Below, in pieces: positions 27,460 to 36,390 of a stretch of DNA of 64,000 bases. Each line of letters opens with the position of its first letter. Positions within the stretch are counted from its first letter, which is position 1. Both the position numbers and the translations under genes were made by a program. Origin of the DNA: an uncultured Lachnospiraceae bacterium (lineage in GTDB: Bacteria > Bacillota > Clostridia > Lachnospirales > Lachnospiraceae); contig CAJUKA010000010.1 of assembly GCA_910586585.1 (NCBI GenBank), positions 26,316 to 90,315 of the forward strand. The letters are read 5' to 3'. The notes below the pieces were generated by a model. The model was not told the origin of the DNA. It did not search any database and saw only the letters and a list, made by a program, of their open reading frames with translations.

Positions 27460-30267
27460 TTACTGCCCGCCCTTCTTTTTCTTTGCAGCAAATACAATTC
27501 CGGCTACCGCAAGCGCAGCCACCACCACACCGATTATAATACCAGTGCTGTTCCCTGATGAAGCTGATGCTGCGTCATTTGACTCTGCGGAAGCGCTCTG
27601 TGTCTCAGCAGTTTCTCCCTGAGCAGCGTTATCTGCATCCGCAGCCGACGGTGCACTGTCTGATTTTACCAGAACCAGAGCCGATATAGGCTCCACAGAT
27701 GCTTTTCCGTCCGTGATTGTCGCAAGCACTTCTGTACCTGCTTTCTCTCCGTTCACATACACATCCCATGCGCCTTCTGGTAGCGGAATTTCCTCAATCT
27801 GGTTATTGGGATTGAATATGATAAAGAGTCCGTCAGAGGTCTCCCCGTTCACGCCGCCGTTGATCGAAAGTGCCACGACATTTGCTGGCAGTCCATCCAC
27901 AGGCGTGACATTTTGCTTCACATCCTCGGCATTGGTCAGACGCAGTGCAGCATGTTCCTTGCGGAATGCGATCAACCCCTTATAATACGCATAGACATTC
28001 TGGTACTCTTCCTCCTCCAGCGTTGCCCATTTCAGGCTGTTAACGGAATCCGGCGACTTGTAGCTGTTTTCGTCAAAAGTGCCGCCCCCCTTCAGTTTTG
28101 AGCGGAGCATCTCCTCCCCTGCCTGCATGAAAGGAATACCCTCGGAAGTCAGATAAACTGCTGCCGCAAGGTTGTTCATACGGATTCTGTCCGCCCTGGA
28201 AGAATTGAGTGTTGAACGTGAGATGCGGTCCATCATTGTCAAGTTGTCATGACAGGATGCATAGTTTATTGTTTGCGCAGGAGTCGTGCACCAGTCTGTA
28301 AGTCCCATAAAACACTGCTCAATAGTCTCCTCAAGCCCTTCTGCGCCCGATATATACCCTACGGAAGTATCAAATACACTGCCCTTGAGCGCATCCCGAA
28401 TTGTATCGCTGAAATATGCAAATCCTGGTGTCTCTGTGGAGTTTAACTGCGTCGCCATCTTGACGCCCTCCTTGGTCACCATCGTGTCCATTGTCCATCC
28501 TTCCCCATAGAAGATGACATTGGGATGATCCTTGTGCACCTCCTCCACAATCTGGTTAATTGTCTCAGTGTCAATAAGGCCCACCAGGTCAAAGCGGAAA
28601 CCGTCAATATGGTACTCGTCCGCCCAGTACTTAACGGAATCCACAATATATTTTCTGACCATGGATCGCTCCGAAGCAGTATCGTTTCCACACCCGGAGC
28701 CATTAGAATATGCACCATTTTCATCTATACGCGAAAAATACCCTGGAACAGTTATATTAAAACAAAAATCTCCTGCGCTTTGAACATGATTGTAAACCAC
28801 GTCCATAATTACACTGATACCATTGTCATGGAGTGACTTTACCATCTGCTTCATTTCCTTGACACGGACTTCCCCGTTATAAGGGTTTGTAGAATAAGAA
28901 CCTTCTGGCACATTGTAGTTGACTGGATCATACCCCCAGTTAAACTGCGCTTTGTCCAGATTTTCCTCATCTACAGAGCCGTAATCATAAATTGGAAGCA
29001 GATGCAGGTGCGTCACACCCAAATCCTTGATGTGATCTAGTCCTGTTGGAATGCCGCCTGGTGTAGTAGTTCCTGTTTCTGTCAAACCAAGGAACTTTCC
29101 TACATTTTTGATGCCTGCACTCTCATCTGAGGACAAATCCCGCACATGCAGCTCATAGATGATAGCATCATTGTAGGACTGCCCTGCGTTCGGGTCTGCA
29201 TCACTGTCCCATCCCTCCGGGTTTGTAGAAGCAAGGTCAATGACCATGGCACGTTTACCATTCACGCCCGTTGTTCTGGCATACGGGTCGCAGGCTTCCT
29301 TCTCCTCACCACGGACGCGCACTGTATAGGTGTAGTAAGTTCCGTTCAGATCGCCTTCTTTTTCGGCAACCCATGTACCATTCACATCTTTTTCCATCTG
29401 CAGCTGCTCCTGCAGGTCGTCCTCTCCTGCTGTGCCCCCTGCATACAGGTTAACAGCCATAGATTCCGCCGTCGGCGCCCACACGCGGAACACTGTCTTG
29501 TCTTTGCTCCATGTAGCACCAAGGTCATCTCCTGTGTATGTAAATTCCTTTTCAAAATCCTCTGTGGAATAAATATTTGGCATCACGACCTTGTACTCAT
29601 TGCCGTCAAATGTGATGCTGTACTCTTTATTGAGATCCAGAGGTTCCGCCAGCGTCAGCACATATCCTATCTGATCGTCCTCCTTTGTCTCTGCCGCTTC
29701 TGTTATCGCAACTTCTCCGTCCGCACCCTTGATGCGAAACGCACTCTGCGGATCACTCTCAACTGGCCCAGTCATCAGCGCTGTGACAGCATGCGTTTCC
29801 TCATTGTACCGCGCCTTGGAAAGCTTGATTCCTATTACTGCATCATCGCCGTATTCCTTCGTGAATCCTTCCACACCGGACTCCACATAGATATGCACTG
29901 TCCCTGAAACCATCTCTGCCACATCAATAAACTGGTCTTTGTCCACATCCTTTGCCCAGTCCGCAGTGCGTACAATAAAGCCCATTGAAGTAATTCCGGG
30001 CGGCACGATCTTCGTTGCCACCATCTCTCCATTTTCTTCGGCAAACGCATAGCCGTTGCCTTCTCCGCCGATTTCCCAAATCCATACATCCCAGCCATCA
30101 TAATTTCCGTCTTCCCTGTTGTAATGCAGTTTCAGCACAAGTTCCTCCGCCGCCCTAACCATTGGAATGTCCGATATGCAGCTAACCACTGACACAAAAA
30201 GGATCACCGCTGCCATCAAGACCGCATGGATGCGCCCTTTCCCTCGCTTTTTTGTTGTTTCTCTCAT
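27460..30267 (-). CDS. Surface-anchored type I pullulanase
   Basis: A 935-residue secreted starch-debranching enzyme. After a signal peptide (cleavage near VRAA) comes a CBM41-type starch-binding domain (KLHYNREDGNYDGWDVWIWE, listed as KLHYNREDGNYDG and WDVWIWE). A CBM48-like domain and a GH13 pullulanase domain follow, with FNWGYDPVNYNVPEGSYS, DGFRFDLVG (nucleophile Asp), YGEGW (acid Glu) and CHDNLTMMD. The C-terminus is an Ala/Ser-rich linker, one membrane helix and KKKKGGQ, so the enzyme is probably held in the membrane facing out. It cleaves alpha-1,6 bonds in pullulan and starch. AGGAGG precedes the ATG. Confidence 0.95.
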   Translation of the reverse strand: MRETTKKRGKGRIHAVLMAAVILFVSVVSCISDIPMVRAAEELVLKLHYNREDGNYDGWDVWIWEIGGEGNGYAFAEENGEMVATKIVPPGITSMGFIVRTADWAKDVDKDQFIDVAEMVSGTVHIYVESGVEGFTKEYGDDAVIGIKLSKARYNEETHAVTALMTGPVESDPQSAFRIKGADGEVAITEAAETKEDDQIGYVLTLAEPLDLNKEYSITFDGNEYKVVMPNIYSTEDFEKEFTYTGDDLGATWSKDKTVFRVWAPTAESMAVNLYAGGTAGEDDLQEQLQMEKDVNGTWVAEKEGDLNGTYYTYTVRVRGEEKEACDPYARTTGVNGKRAMVIDLASTNPEGWDSDADPNAGQSYNDAIIYELHVRDLSSDESAGIKNVGKFLGLTETGTTTPGGIPTGLDHIKDLGVTHLHLLPIYDYGSVDEENLDKAQFNWGYDPVNYNVPEGSYSTNPYNGEVRVKEMKQMVKSLHDNGISVIMDVVYNHVQSAGDFCFNITVPGYFSRIDENGAYSNGSGCGNDTASERSMVRKYIVDSVKYWADEYHIDGFRFDLVGLIDTETINQIVEEVHKDHPNVIFYGEGWTMDTMVTKEGVKMATQLNSTETPGFAYFSDTIRDALKGSVFDTSVGYISGAEGLEETIEQCFMGLTDWCTTPAQTINYASCHDNLTMMDRISRSTLNSSRADRIRMNNLAAAVYLTSEGIPFMQAGEEMLRSKLKGGGTFDENSYKSPDSVNSLKWATLEEEEYQNVYAYYKGLIAFRKEHAALRLTNAEDVKQNVTPVDGLPANVVALSINGGVNGETSDGLFIIFNPNNQIEEIPLPEGAWDVYVNGEKAGTEVLATITDGKASVEPISALVLVKSDSAPSAADADNAAQGETAETQSASAESNDAASASSGNSTGIIIGVVVAALAVAGIVFAAKKKKGGQ

Positions 30268-30361
30268 ATTAACCTCCTTTTCTTCCTAATTTCTTTTAAC
30301 GATTCCTTATTTCTATCAATTCTGAATCTGGTATTGTCCCATTATCCCTCCTTCCTGCAAT

Positions 30362-30437
30362 CGAGTAGGGAAGAACCATCTTCTCCTACTCGCTGCATCA
30401 GGCATCCGTCAGCCAACCGGTTTATCGGTTGGCTGAC
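30362..30437. repeat. Two strong hairpins upstream of the pullulanase gene
   Basis: CGAGTAGG (30362) pairs with CCTACTCG (30385-30392), a member of the GAGTAGGG family. Just after it, GTCAGCCAACCG (30408-30419) pairs perfectly with CGGTTGGCTGAC (30426-30437). They lie between divergent genes, so a terminator role is not obvious. GTAACAGTTCAGTC at 30589-30602 is a solitary end of another repeat family. Otherwise 30268-30667 holds nothing visible. Confidence 0.6.
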
Positions 30438-30667
30438 ACTTTTCCTCTGGACACCCGTATGCATAAAATATTGCAAAACACCGTATCAACGCCCGTGTTA
30501 TGCTGCTGCCGACATTATACCATGTATCTCCAAAATAGAAAATACCTTCCCGAAATTTTCCGAAATTTTGTGGCAGCGTAACAGTTCAGTCTGTAAAATA
30601 TCTATTGCGGATGGCAGGCAAATATTTTATAATGAGAATATTAATATAATTTATGGAGGTTCACAAA

Positions 30668-30850
30668 ATGGCTAAAAATAAAAGATTTAAAAAAATTTAT
30701 TCACAAGGAACAGTAAGTACTATGGAAATTTGGATAGATAAAGAAACAGGTGTGAATTATGTATTTCATGCAAGCGGCTATTCTGGAGGAATGACACCAT
30801 TGTTAGACAGAGAAGGAAAGCCCGTTATTTCTCCGATTGTAAACAAATAA
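30668..30850 (+). CDS. DUF6440-family small protein
   Basis: 60 residues: FKKIYSQGTVSTMEIWIDKE, then TGVNYVFHASGYSGGMTPLL. This matches the DUF6440 pattern, a small soluble protein of unknown function that is common in Clostridia. GGAGG lies 8 bases before the ATG at 30668. It opens the accessory island and is followed after 31 bases by an unknown gene. Confidence 0.8.
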   Translation: MAKNKRFKKIYSQGTVSTMEIWIDKETGVNYVFHASGYSGGMTPLLDREGKPVISPIVNK

Positions 30851-30881
30851 CTTAAGTAATTCTATTGAAAGAAGGATAATT

Positions 30882-31889
30882 ATGCAGTTTTCATGGTTAG
30901 AGGGCATTAGTAAGAAATGGAAAGAGATTCTTGTGATTGGCAGAACTTTTGAACATGACGGGAAAAAATATCATATGATTGGAATGACAATGGAAGAAAA
31001 TGCAACGCTTTATATTATAGAGCCATATGAAGAACAAAAAAGCCGTAATCCGAAAAAGAAGTATACACAACGAATGATTTTAAAAGCGCAGGAACCAATG
31101 GACATAAGTTATTTGCATTGCAGAGAATTTAAGATTGGAAATAAAAAATTGTGTACGCAGGGTGGATGCGGCGGACCGCTAATGTCTGAAAATTATGAAG
31201 AAATTAAGCTGTTTCTTGATATGATGGATGCAGGATGGAAAATCCCGGAGTGGCTTAAGAATGAAGATTGGGATAGACTACAATTGGTTTCTTTAGAAAT
31301 TGCGAATCTAAAGCGCCTTCCAAAATATTCTTCTGATATGCCGATTATGATAAAGCACGATTCGGTTCCCAAGAAGTATTTATTAAATAGGGCAAAATCT
31401 ATTTCTTTAGAAATCGGAAAGTCTATTTCTTTTCAATTTACGGCCCATGATGGTGAAAAAGTACAGTGTTACATAAATAATGTCTTGTTGATTGATGTAT
31501 GGGAAGATGCCAAGAAGCAGTTCGACGATAGTAAATATCGAGAACACTTTACAGAGGAACAGTTACAGGAAATCAAAAACAATTATTATGAAGCACTTCG
31601 TCAGAACTGCCCAAAGGGCATGTGCTATATTGGTATTGAATATGAATGCAGCAAGAATATCTCTTTGCACTTTTATGCAAAAGATTTTTTGGAATCTTAT
31701 CCGGAAACCCACAGCGGAAGCGCGATGTTTTTGATGATGCGATATAAACCGGATAAAAAGACAGGGACGCATGGCCTTCCGTTAAAGGGGTATGCCATTG
31801 ATACTCCGTTTTCACCTGACACAACTACAATTCCAGCAGAATTGCTATTTTACATGGAGATAACAGAGGCATGGGAAGAATATATATAG
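30882..31889 (+). CDS. Unknown 335-residue protein
   Basis: A soluble protein with no signal peptide or membrane helix and a good AGAAGGA site. Residues 1-75 look like a small beta domain (FEHDGKKYHMIGMTM). A KLCTQGGCGGPLM segment follows near 100, a DAGWKIPEWLKNEDWDRL block near 125, and a C-terminal domain with HSGSAMFLMMRYKPD. No catalytic signature is evident to me. Same strand as its neighbours, with short gaps. Confidence 0.7.
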   Translation: MQFSWLEGISKKWKEILVIGRTFEHDGKKYHMIGMTMEENATLYIIEPYEEQKSRNPKKKYTQRMILKAQEPMDISYLHCREFKIGNKKLCTQGGCGGPLMSENYEEIKLFLDMMDAGWKIPEWLKNEDWDRLQLVSLEIANLKRLPKYSSDMPIMIKHDSVPKKYLLNRAKSISLEIGKSISFQFTAHDGEKVQCYINNVLLIDVWEDAKKQFDDSKYREHFTEEQLQEIKNNYYEALRQNCPKGMCYIGIEYECSKNISLHFYAKDFLESYPETHSGSAMFLMMRYKPDKKTGTHGLPLKGYAIDTPFSPDTTTIPAELLFYMEITEAWEEYI

Positions 31890-31940
31890 ATGGACTTGTC
31901 ATAAAATAATTGTATTCCTTTCCTTGAGGAGACTTGCGAA

Positions 31941-32207
31941 ATGAAACGAGTAATAAGATTCATTCAATTCATAGCGATTGCTGCTGCTCTTCTAACTGCA
32001 ATTGTATTAGGGATTGAAATTTTTACACGTATGAATTCAGATTATATCATAACAGAAGCATATATCATTGGAAGCTGTTTAGCGGTAAATGTAGCATGTG
32101 CAATTTATAGACTTTTTTCCTGTAAATGTCCACACTGCAGAAAAATAAAACTTACAAATGGGAAATATTGCCCATATTGCGGAAAAGAGGTTGGATTGTT
32201 CCAATGA
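31941..32207 (+). CDS. Two-helix membrane protein with C-terminal zinc ribbon
   Basis: 88 residues with GAGGAG upstream. Two membrane helices (FIQFIAIAAALLTAIVLGI and an ITEAYIIGSCLAVNVACAIY segment) are followed by a zinc ribbon, CPHC...CPYC. Such proteins are usually small membrane components of unknown role. Confidence 0.75.
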   Translation: MKRVIRFIQFIAIAAALLTAIVLGIEIFTRMNSDYIITEAYIIGSCLAVNVACAIYRLFSCKCPHCRKIKLTNGKYCPYCGKEVGLFQ

Positions 32208-32229
32208 ATAAAGAGAGAGGTGTAGCGAT

Positions 32230-32697
32230 TTGCATTACGAAATATTAAAACTGCGAGAACATTCAGAACTAATAGAGCAATCCGCAGAATGGTTTCATAC
32301 AAAATGGAATATACCACTTGAAGCATATCTTGATAGTATAAACAAATGTGTAGAAAACAGTGCAGCAATTCCACAATGGTATGTCGCAATGAACCATGAA
32401 AATATAATTGGCGGGCTTGGTGTGATTGAGAATGATTTTCATGACAGAAAAGATTTGTCGCCAAATGTTTGTGCTGTCTATGTCGAGGAAGCCTGCCGCT
32501 GCCAGAAAATTGCCGGACAATTGCTCAATGTTGTCTGTACTGATATGAATGCCATGGGAATTGATACATTATATTTAGTAACCGATCATACCTCATTTTA
32601 TGAACGTTATGGTTGGGAATTTCTATGTATGGTACAAGGAGATGGAGAACCAGAACCGTCGAGAATGTATATTCACAAAATGTTATCAGAACAGTAA
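32230..32697 (+). CDS. GNAT-family N-acetyltransferase
   Basis: 155 residues with a TTG start at 32230 and AGAGAGGTG upstream. The acetyl-CoA-binding region VYVEEACRCQKIAGQLL replaces the usual RxxGxG with a CQKIAG form. A YERYGWEFLCMVQGDGEPE end is typical of a GNAT subgroup. The substrate is unknown. Confidence 0.85.
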   Translation: MHYEILKLREHSELIEQSAEWFHTKWNIPLEAYLDSINKCVENSAAIPQWYVAMNHENIIGGLGVIENDFHDRKDLSPNVCAVYVEEACRCQKIAGQLLNVVCTDMNAMGIDTLYLVTDHTSFYERYGWEFLCMVQGDGEPEPSRMYIHKMLSEQ

Positions 32698-32794
32698 TTC
32701 AGAACAATTTCAGTTTTATATCGTTTGACGCAGAATATTTTTCAAACGCGCTATTGCATCAATGGTGCTCAGAATTTATGGAGGATTTCTCATA

Positions 32795-33310
32795 ATGGGA
32801 AATGTAATACGGTTTGACGAAAATACACCAATTGATGAATGGATATGCATGTCTAATTTAACAACTGATGTTTTTATAAATGTACTTTCACTAAGCGGCT
32901 CTGCATTGGCAGTAACCGTTGAAGAAAAGCAGCTCGTTGTGTGGTTGTCAGAAAAAGACCAAAAATTTGTTGGTCTTGGAACTGTTGGCTTTGATATTGT
33001 CGAGATGCCTTGGAAAAAGGAAACATTCTCAAACGATAAAAAATTTCTAATAAATGTCATCAAGTCTGCTGAACATAAACTTGGTTGGGAAAAGCTTAAT
33101 TATATTCCTGATTTTATTTTACCCGATTTACAAAAATTCAAAGAATATATTGAAAGAATGACAGAAAACGATGTTGATAACAATGCGATTCGTGAATGGC
33201 TTGATGCGTCAGAACGTACAGATCCTATCAATTGTGGATTTCCACGCTGTAAAAAACATAATACACTGCTTACCATTTTTGGCTGTCAAATATGCAGTTG
33301 TGAAACTTAA
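32795..33310 (+). CDS. Unknown 171-residue protein with C-terminal Cys cluster
   Basis: Starts at 32795, with GGAGG ten bases upstream. The N-terminal 120 residues are mixed alpha/beta without a recognised motif. The C-terminus has CGFPRCKKH and then CQICSC, a possible metal site. It ends 12 bases before the NADAR gene, so the two are probably cotranscribed. Confidence 0.65.
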   Translation: MGNVIRFDENTPIDEWICMSNLTTDVFINVLSLSGSALAVTVEEKQLVVWLSEKDQKFVGLGTVGFDIVEMPWKKETFSNDKKFLINVIKSAEHKLGWEKLNYIPDFILPDLQKFKEYIERMTENDVDNNAIREWLDASERTDPINCGFPRCKKHNTLLTIFGCQICSCET

Positions 33311-33322
33311 GGAGCAAAATAA

Positions 33323-34189
33323 ATGTCATTACAAAATAAAAACATCATGCCGCCTCTTTGGCTGGCATACCCAGAAATTGACCGATATTCCATCGGCTGG
33401 CGCATGGGATATGGAGAATCCTATCGGTACAAATTTGGAGATTGGTGGAATACCCTTTCAAAAGAGGAACAAGCAGAATATCAAACACTATTCCCAGAAC
33501 CTGTCACATGGAAAGGCTGGTGGAAAGAAGAATATACCTTTGAAGTATTTGAACATAACGAATTTTGCATACCTATATGGCAGTCTTCAGGGTTGCCCAA
33601 ATACACAAGAACCCAGCTTCAACAGGATATTGCAGATGGCAAAAATCATGAGTTCTGCCTTTTTTGGGGACATCGACCCTCAAAAGACGGTGCTATCACC
33701 AAAAGCTGTCTGAGTCAATGGTGGATGGGAGAATTCTGGTCAATTCCACACAAATATTGTTGCATGGAGCAATTTATGATGGAACAGAAAGCCCAATTAT
33801 TTGGAGATGAAAAAATACGACAACAGATTTTGGAAAGTAAACAGCAAAATGAAATAAAAAAACTTGGACGAAAAGTGCAAAACTTCAACCAGTCTCTATG
33901 GGATCAAGCGAAATATTTGATTGTATTGAACGGAAACTGGTGCAAATTCAGCCAAGACAAGCATTTAAAAAACTTTTTATTATCGACAGGAGACGCTGTA
34001 TTGGTAGAGGCAAGCCCTTATGATGCAGTCTGGGGAATTCAGCTTTCTGCCGACGCTCCAGACGCTTCAAATCCAATGAACTGGCAAGGAGAAAATCTTT
34101 TGGGATTTGCATTAATGGAAGTGCGGGACGAACTGCGGCGCGTAACCCAAAATGAATCTTTGTGCGATTGGAGCATGGTAGAAGAGTAA
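33323..34189 (+). CDS. NADAR (YbiA-like) domain protein with N-terminal extension
   Basis: 288 residues. Residues about 105-275 form a NADAR domain: FCLFWGHRP, LSQWWMGEF, CCMEQFMMEQKAQLFGD, LVEASPYDAVWGIQL and GENLLGFALMEVRDELR. Family members include YbiA, an N-glycosidase acting on riboflavin intermediates, and enzymes reported to remove ADP-ribose from guanine. The first 100 residues are Trp-rich (WWNTLSKEEQAEYQ, WKGWWKEEYTFEV) and are also seen in some NADAR proteins. It lies in the accessory island, converging on a SUKH gene. Which substrate applies here is not known. Confidence 0.88.
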   Translation: MSLQNKNIMPPLWLAYPEIDRYSIGWRMGYGESYRYKFGDWWNTLSKEEQAEYQTLFPEPVTWKGWWKEEYTFEVFEHNEFCIPIWQSSGLPKYTRTQLQQDIADGKNHEFCLFWGHRPSKDGAITKSCLSQWWMGEFWSIPHKYCCMEQFMMEQKAQLFGDEKIRQQILESKQQNEIKKLGRKVQNFNQSLWDQAKYLIVLNGNWCKFSQDKHLKNFLLSTGDAVLVEASPYDAVWGIQLSADAPDASNPMNWQGENLLGFALMEVRDELRRVTQNESLCDWSMVEE

Positions 34190-34202
34190 ATAAACAAAAC
34201 GA

Positions 34203-34230
34203 TTAAGCGAGCGCCTAGGCGCTCGCTTAA
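34203..34230. terminator. Perfect 28-bp palindrome, bidirectional terminator
   Basis: TTAAGCGAGCGCC (34203-34215) is the exact reverse complement of 34218-34230, centred on TA. It lies between the convergent NADAR and SUKH genes. T-tracts are weak. It is a variant of the GAGCGC stem family. Confidence 0.65.
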
Positions 34231-34256
34231 ATTTATTCCAGCAAAAAAGCTACTAT

Positions 34257-34799
34257 TTATTCGTACACATAATCTTTGAAATAATCTGTTTCATCTTGAC
34301 AGTCAAGCCACAATTCAAACCACCCTAAAAAATCTTGCCGTTCACAACATGGCTGAACACCTACATCTGTAAAATTCCAAACTTCACCTCTACATTTTCC
34401 AGATACAATCAAATTGTAACTCATTCCGCAGCCTAAATTTATCAATTCAATTTCTCCTTGATAAACTTTTGTCTCCATTTCTTCATTAATAATATCTTCT
34501 TCTCGGTCATCTTCTTCCCAAAGCCAGAACTCCTCCAACATAAAAGGCCAGGAAAGGTCTTTTTGTTCAATATCCTCTAATCGTTTGAGGCAACAGCCAT
34601 CAATCATGCTGTCACAACCGTTTCCAACATTCTTTAAAAACAGACGGTATGCTTCTGGAAGCCGAATTTTACAACGATTCTCAAATGCTGCAATTGCTTC
34701 TTCCGAAACACATTCCCCCATTTTGATATTGTTTTCATCTAGTTTGTTTCGTATACGATTAATTACTTCTTTATAATCCTCTGGTTCATAAATTGACAT
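34257..34799 (-). CDS. SMI1/KNR4 (SUKH) family protein
   Basis: 180 residues: VSEEAIAAFENRCKIRLPEAYRLFLKNVGNG is the SUKH opening (read here as VSEEAIAAFENRCKIRLP and EAYRLFLKNVGNG). An acidic middle and a conserved INLGCGMSYNLIV segment then GEVWNFTD follow. SUKH proteins often serve as immunity proteins, but no toxin lies beside it. GGAGG precedes the ATG. This is the second SUKH gene in the window. Confidence 0.85.
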   Translation of the reverse strand: MSIYEPEDYKEVINRIRNKLDENNIKMGECVSEEAIAAFENRCKIRLPEAYRLFLKNVGNGCDSMIDGCCLKRLEDIEQKDLSWPFMLEEFWLWEEDDREEDIINEEMETKVYQGEIELINLGCGMSYNLIVSGKCRGEVWNFTDVGVQPCCERQDFLGWFELWLDCQDETDYFKDYVYE

Positions 34800-34921
34800 A
34801 TTTTTCCTCCTACTAGGACATTGGCATCCCGCACAATAATGCTCTTATTTTTTTATTTTATCACAAATTCCTATATTTGAAAATAGACCCACAAATATTC
34901 TTTGCACATTACAGACAACTA

Positions 34922-35077
34922 CGTTACAATTCACACTTACGCCAGATTTCTCATATACTTACAACGATTTCGGTGTGAATTGCAACAATTGATGCACACA
35001 AAATGCTAAAAAGCACGCATTTTGGCACTTGCTCCGACGCCATGCAGCAAGTGCATGGCGCGGGTGTGAAAAGTAAC
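34922..35077. repeat. Complex inverted-repeat element upstream of oriC
   Basis: The left end GTTACAATTCACAC (34923-34936) pairs with GTGTGAATTGCAAC (34973-34986), and alternatively with GTGTGAAAAGTAAC at the right end (35064-35077). Inside lie CAAAATGC/GCATTTTG (34999-35024) and GCACTTGC/GCAAGTGC (35025-35054), with a competing GCCATGCA/TGCATGGC. About 156 bp, without a gene. The rest of 34800-35177 is AT-rich and empty. Confidence 0.6.
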
Positions 35078-35177
35078 ACAACTACTTTAAAATCAAATCA
35101 ATAGAACAATCGGCAATTTGCGTCAGAGCCTCAAATATAGCTTGACCGCAGTAAACTGTTCTAATATGGAGGTTTGT

Positions 35178-35925
35178 GTGAAAGATTCAGAAAATTATAT
35201 CAATGACGGAGATATGTATTTGGAAGAATGCCAATATCATAAAGCGCTTCAGGCATATGAGAATGCGGAAAAATATATCACCAATGCCAAGGAGCTTGCC
35301 AAATTATATATTAAAACAGGTGTCTGTTATTTGGAAATTTTTGAATATGCGGGAACTGGTTTCGATGATGCGAGTATTTACTTTGAACTGGCTTACAAAA
35401 CAGCCCCCAAATGTCTGCAGCAGCAAAGCATATCCCAGCCGATATTTTCTTATTATGCGGAAACTGCTATGAGCATTTAAATGATTGGAAAAAAGCGGAG
35501 GATATTTATACACATGGATTGCTACTATATAAAACAGGATATGAACAAAATCAGTTCTATCAGGCGTTGCTTCTGCTCTATCTTAGAATACAGGATTTCG
35601 AAAAAATAAGAATATCTACGCGGAGAATTTGCTAATGCAAATTTTCCTTGCACATATGGAAATGGCATACGATGAAAAAAATCAAGCGAAAATAGACCAA
35701 TATGCAGCACTTTTTATAGAACAAGTCAAAAAATTGCATCACACCAAAGAGGAGACGGAGGCATTAGCGTGTTATGCACAAAATGATAGAAATAAAGAAA
35801 TCCTCTATCGATATTATAGCTGCCTAAATGACTCGGAAAACGCAGAATTCTATTATGACAGCTTATACAATACACCGTTTGTTATCTGCAAATATTTAAT
35901 AGAGAACCATTTGGTACATCTCTGA
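35178..35925 (+). pseudogene. TPR-like protein gene with two frameshifts
   Basis: Three overlapping frames make one protein: MKDSENYINDGDMYLEECQY... to KCLQQQSISQ, then ADIFLLCGNCYEHLNDWKKA... to DFEKI, then NIYAENLLMQIF... to HLVHL. The first shift falls near 35420-35440 and the second in an A6 run near 35600-35606. The TPR character (YHKALQAYENAEKYI, AEDIYTHGLLLYKTG) is clear. The best start is the GTG at 35178, five bases after GGAGG. Either the gene is decayed or the assembly has two indels. Confidence 0.75.
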
Positions 35926-35975
35926 CAAAATGGCAGATTTTTGTCAGCGTGTATAAAAAGGAACTTCAGAAAATG

Positions 35976-36003
35976 ATTGAGCGCGTCAGCGCTCAATTTT
36001 TTT
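35976..36003 (+). terminator. Terminator, TTGAGCGC family
   Basis: ATTGAGCGC (35976-35984), a 4-base loop, GCGCTCAAT (35989-35997) and a T7 tract. It separates the TPR pseudogene from oriC. Confidence 0.88.
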
Positions 36004-36029
36004 AGCATAAAATCCACAGGATCTCCACG

Positions 36030-36327
36030 TTATCCACAAAATGTGGGTAACTTGTGGATATCTCCGAAAAAGACTGTTGAAAACTTGTAGAAAACTTTTT
36101 TCTATTCTTCCACAATACAAAAAATTCCAATGTGGATCACGTCTATAAGTATTCACATTTTTATCCACATTCTTGTGGATTACTTGTTTAAAAGCCAAAA
36201 AAAATCCAATTTTCCACAGTTTGCTAATTAAGTTATCCACATTATAAACAATTTTTTGGGGATTTCTCCACTTTTTCAAAATATTTATTCACATTTATTT
36301 GATTTTTTCCCTTATTTAGGTTACTAT
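36030..36327. other. Replication origin (oriC) with DnaA boxes and dnaA promoter
   Basis: Perfect TTATNCACA boxes are at 36030-36038, 36161-36169, 36233-36241 and 36285-36293. One-mismatch boxes are at 36053-36061, 36131-36139 and 36174-36182 (minus) and at 36149-36157 and 36210-36218 (plus). An AT-rich stretch (36294-36345) beyond the last box is the likely unwinding region. TTGATT (36299) with TACTAT (36322-36327), 17 bases apart, could drive dnaA. The position directly before dnaA is the usual one in Firmicutes. Confidence 0.93.
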
Positions 36328-36390
36328 TAATATGTATAAGTTTGTAAAGACGATCCCTATTGCAGGTTTTAAACAATTCAGAGGTATAGA

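Noticed and set aside
29146..29907. 253-codon plus-strand frame inside the pullulanase gene
   Set aside because: Antisense to a well-supported gene; Cys- and His-rich composition without motif or ribosome site.
30226..30675. 149-codon plus-strand frame over the pullulanase promoter region
   Set aside because: Starts inside the signal-peptide region of the pullulanase and crosses two hairpins.
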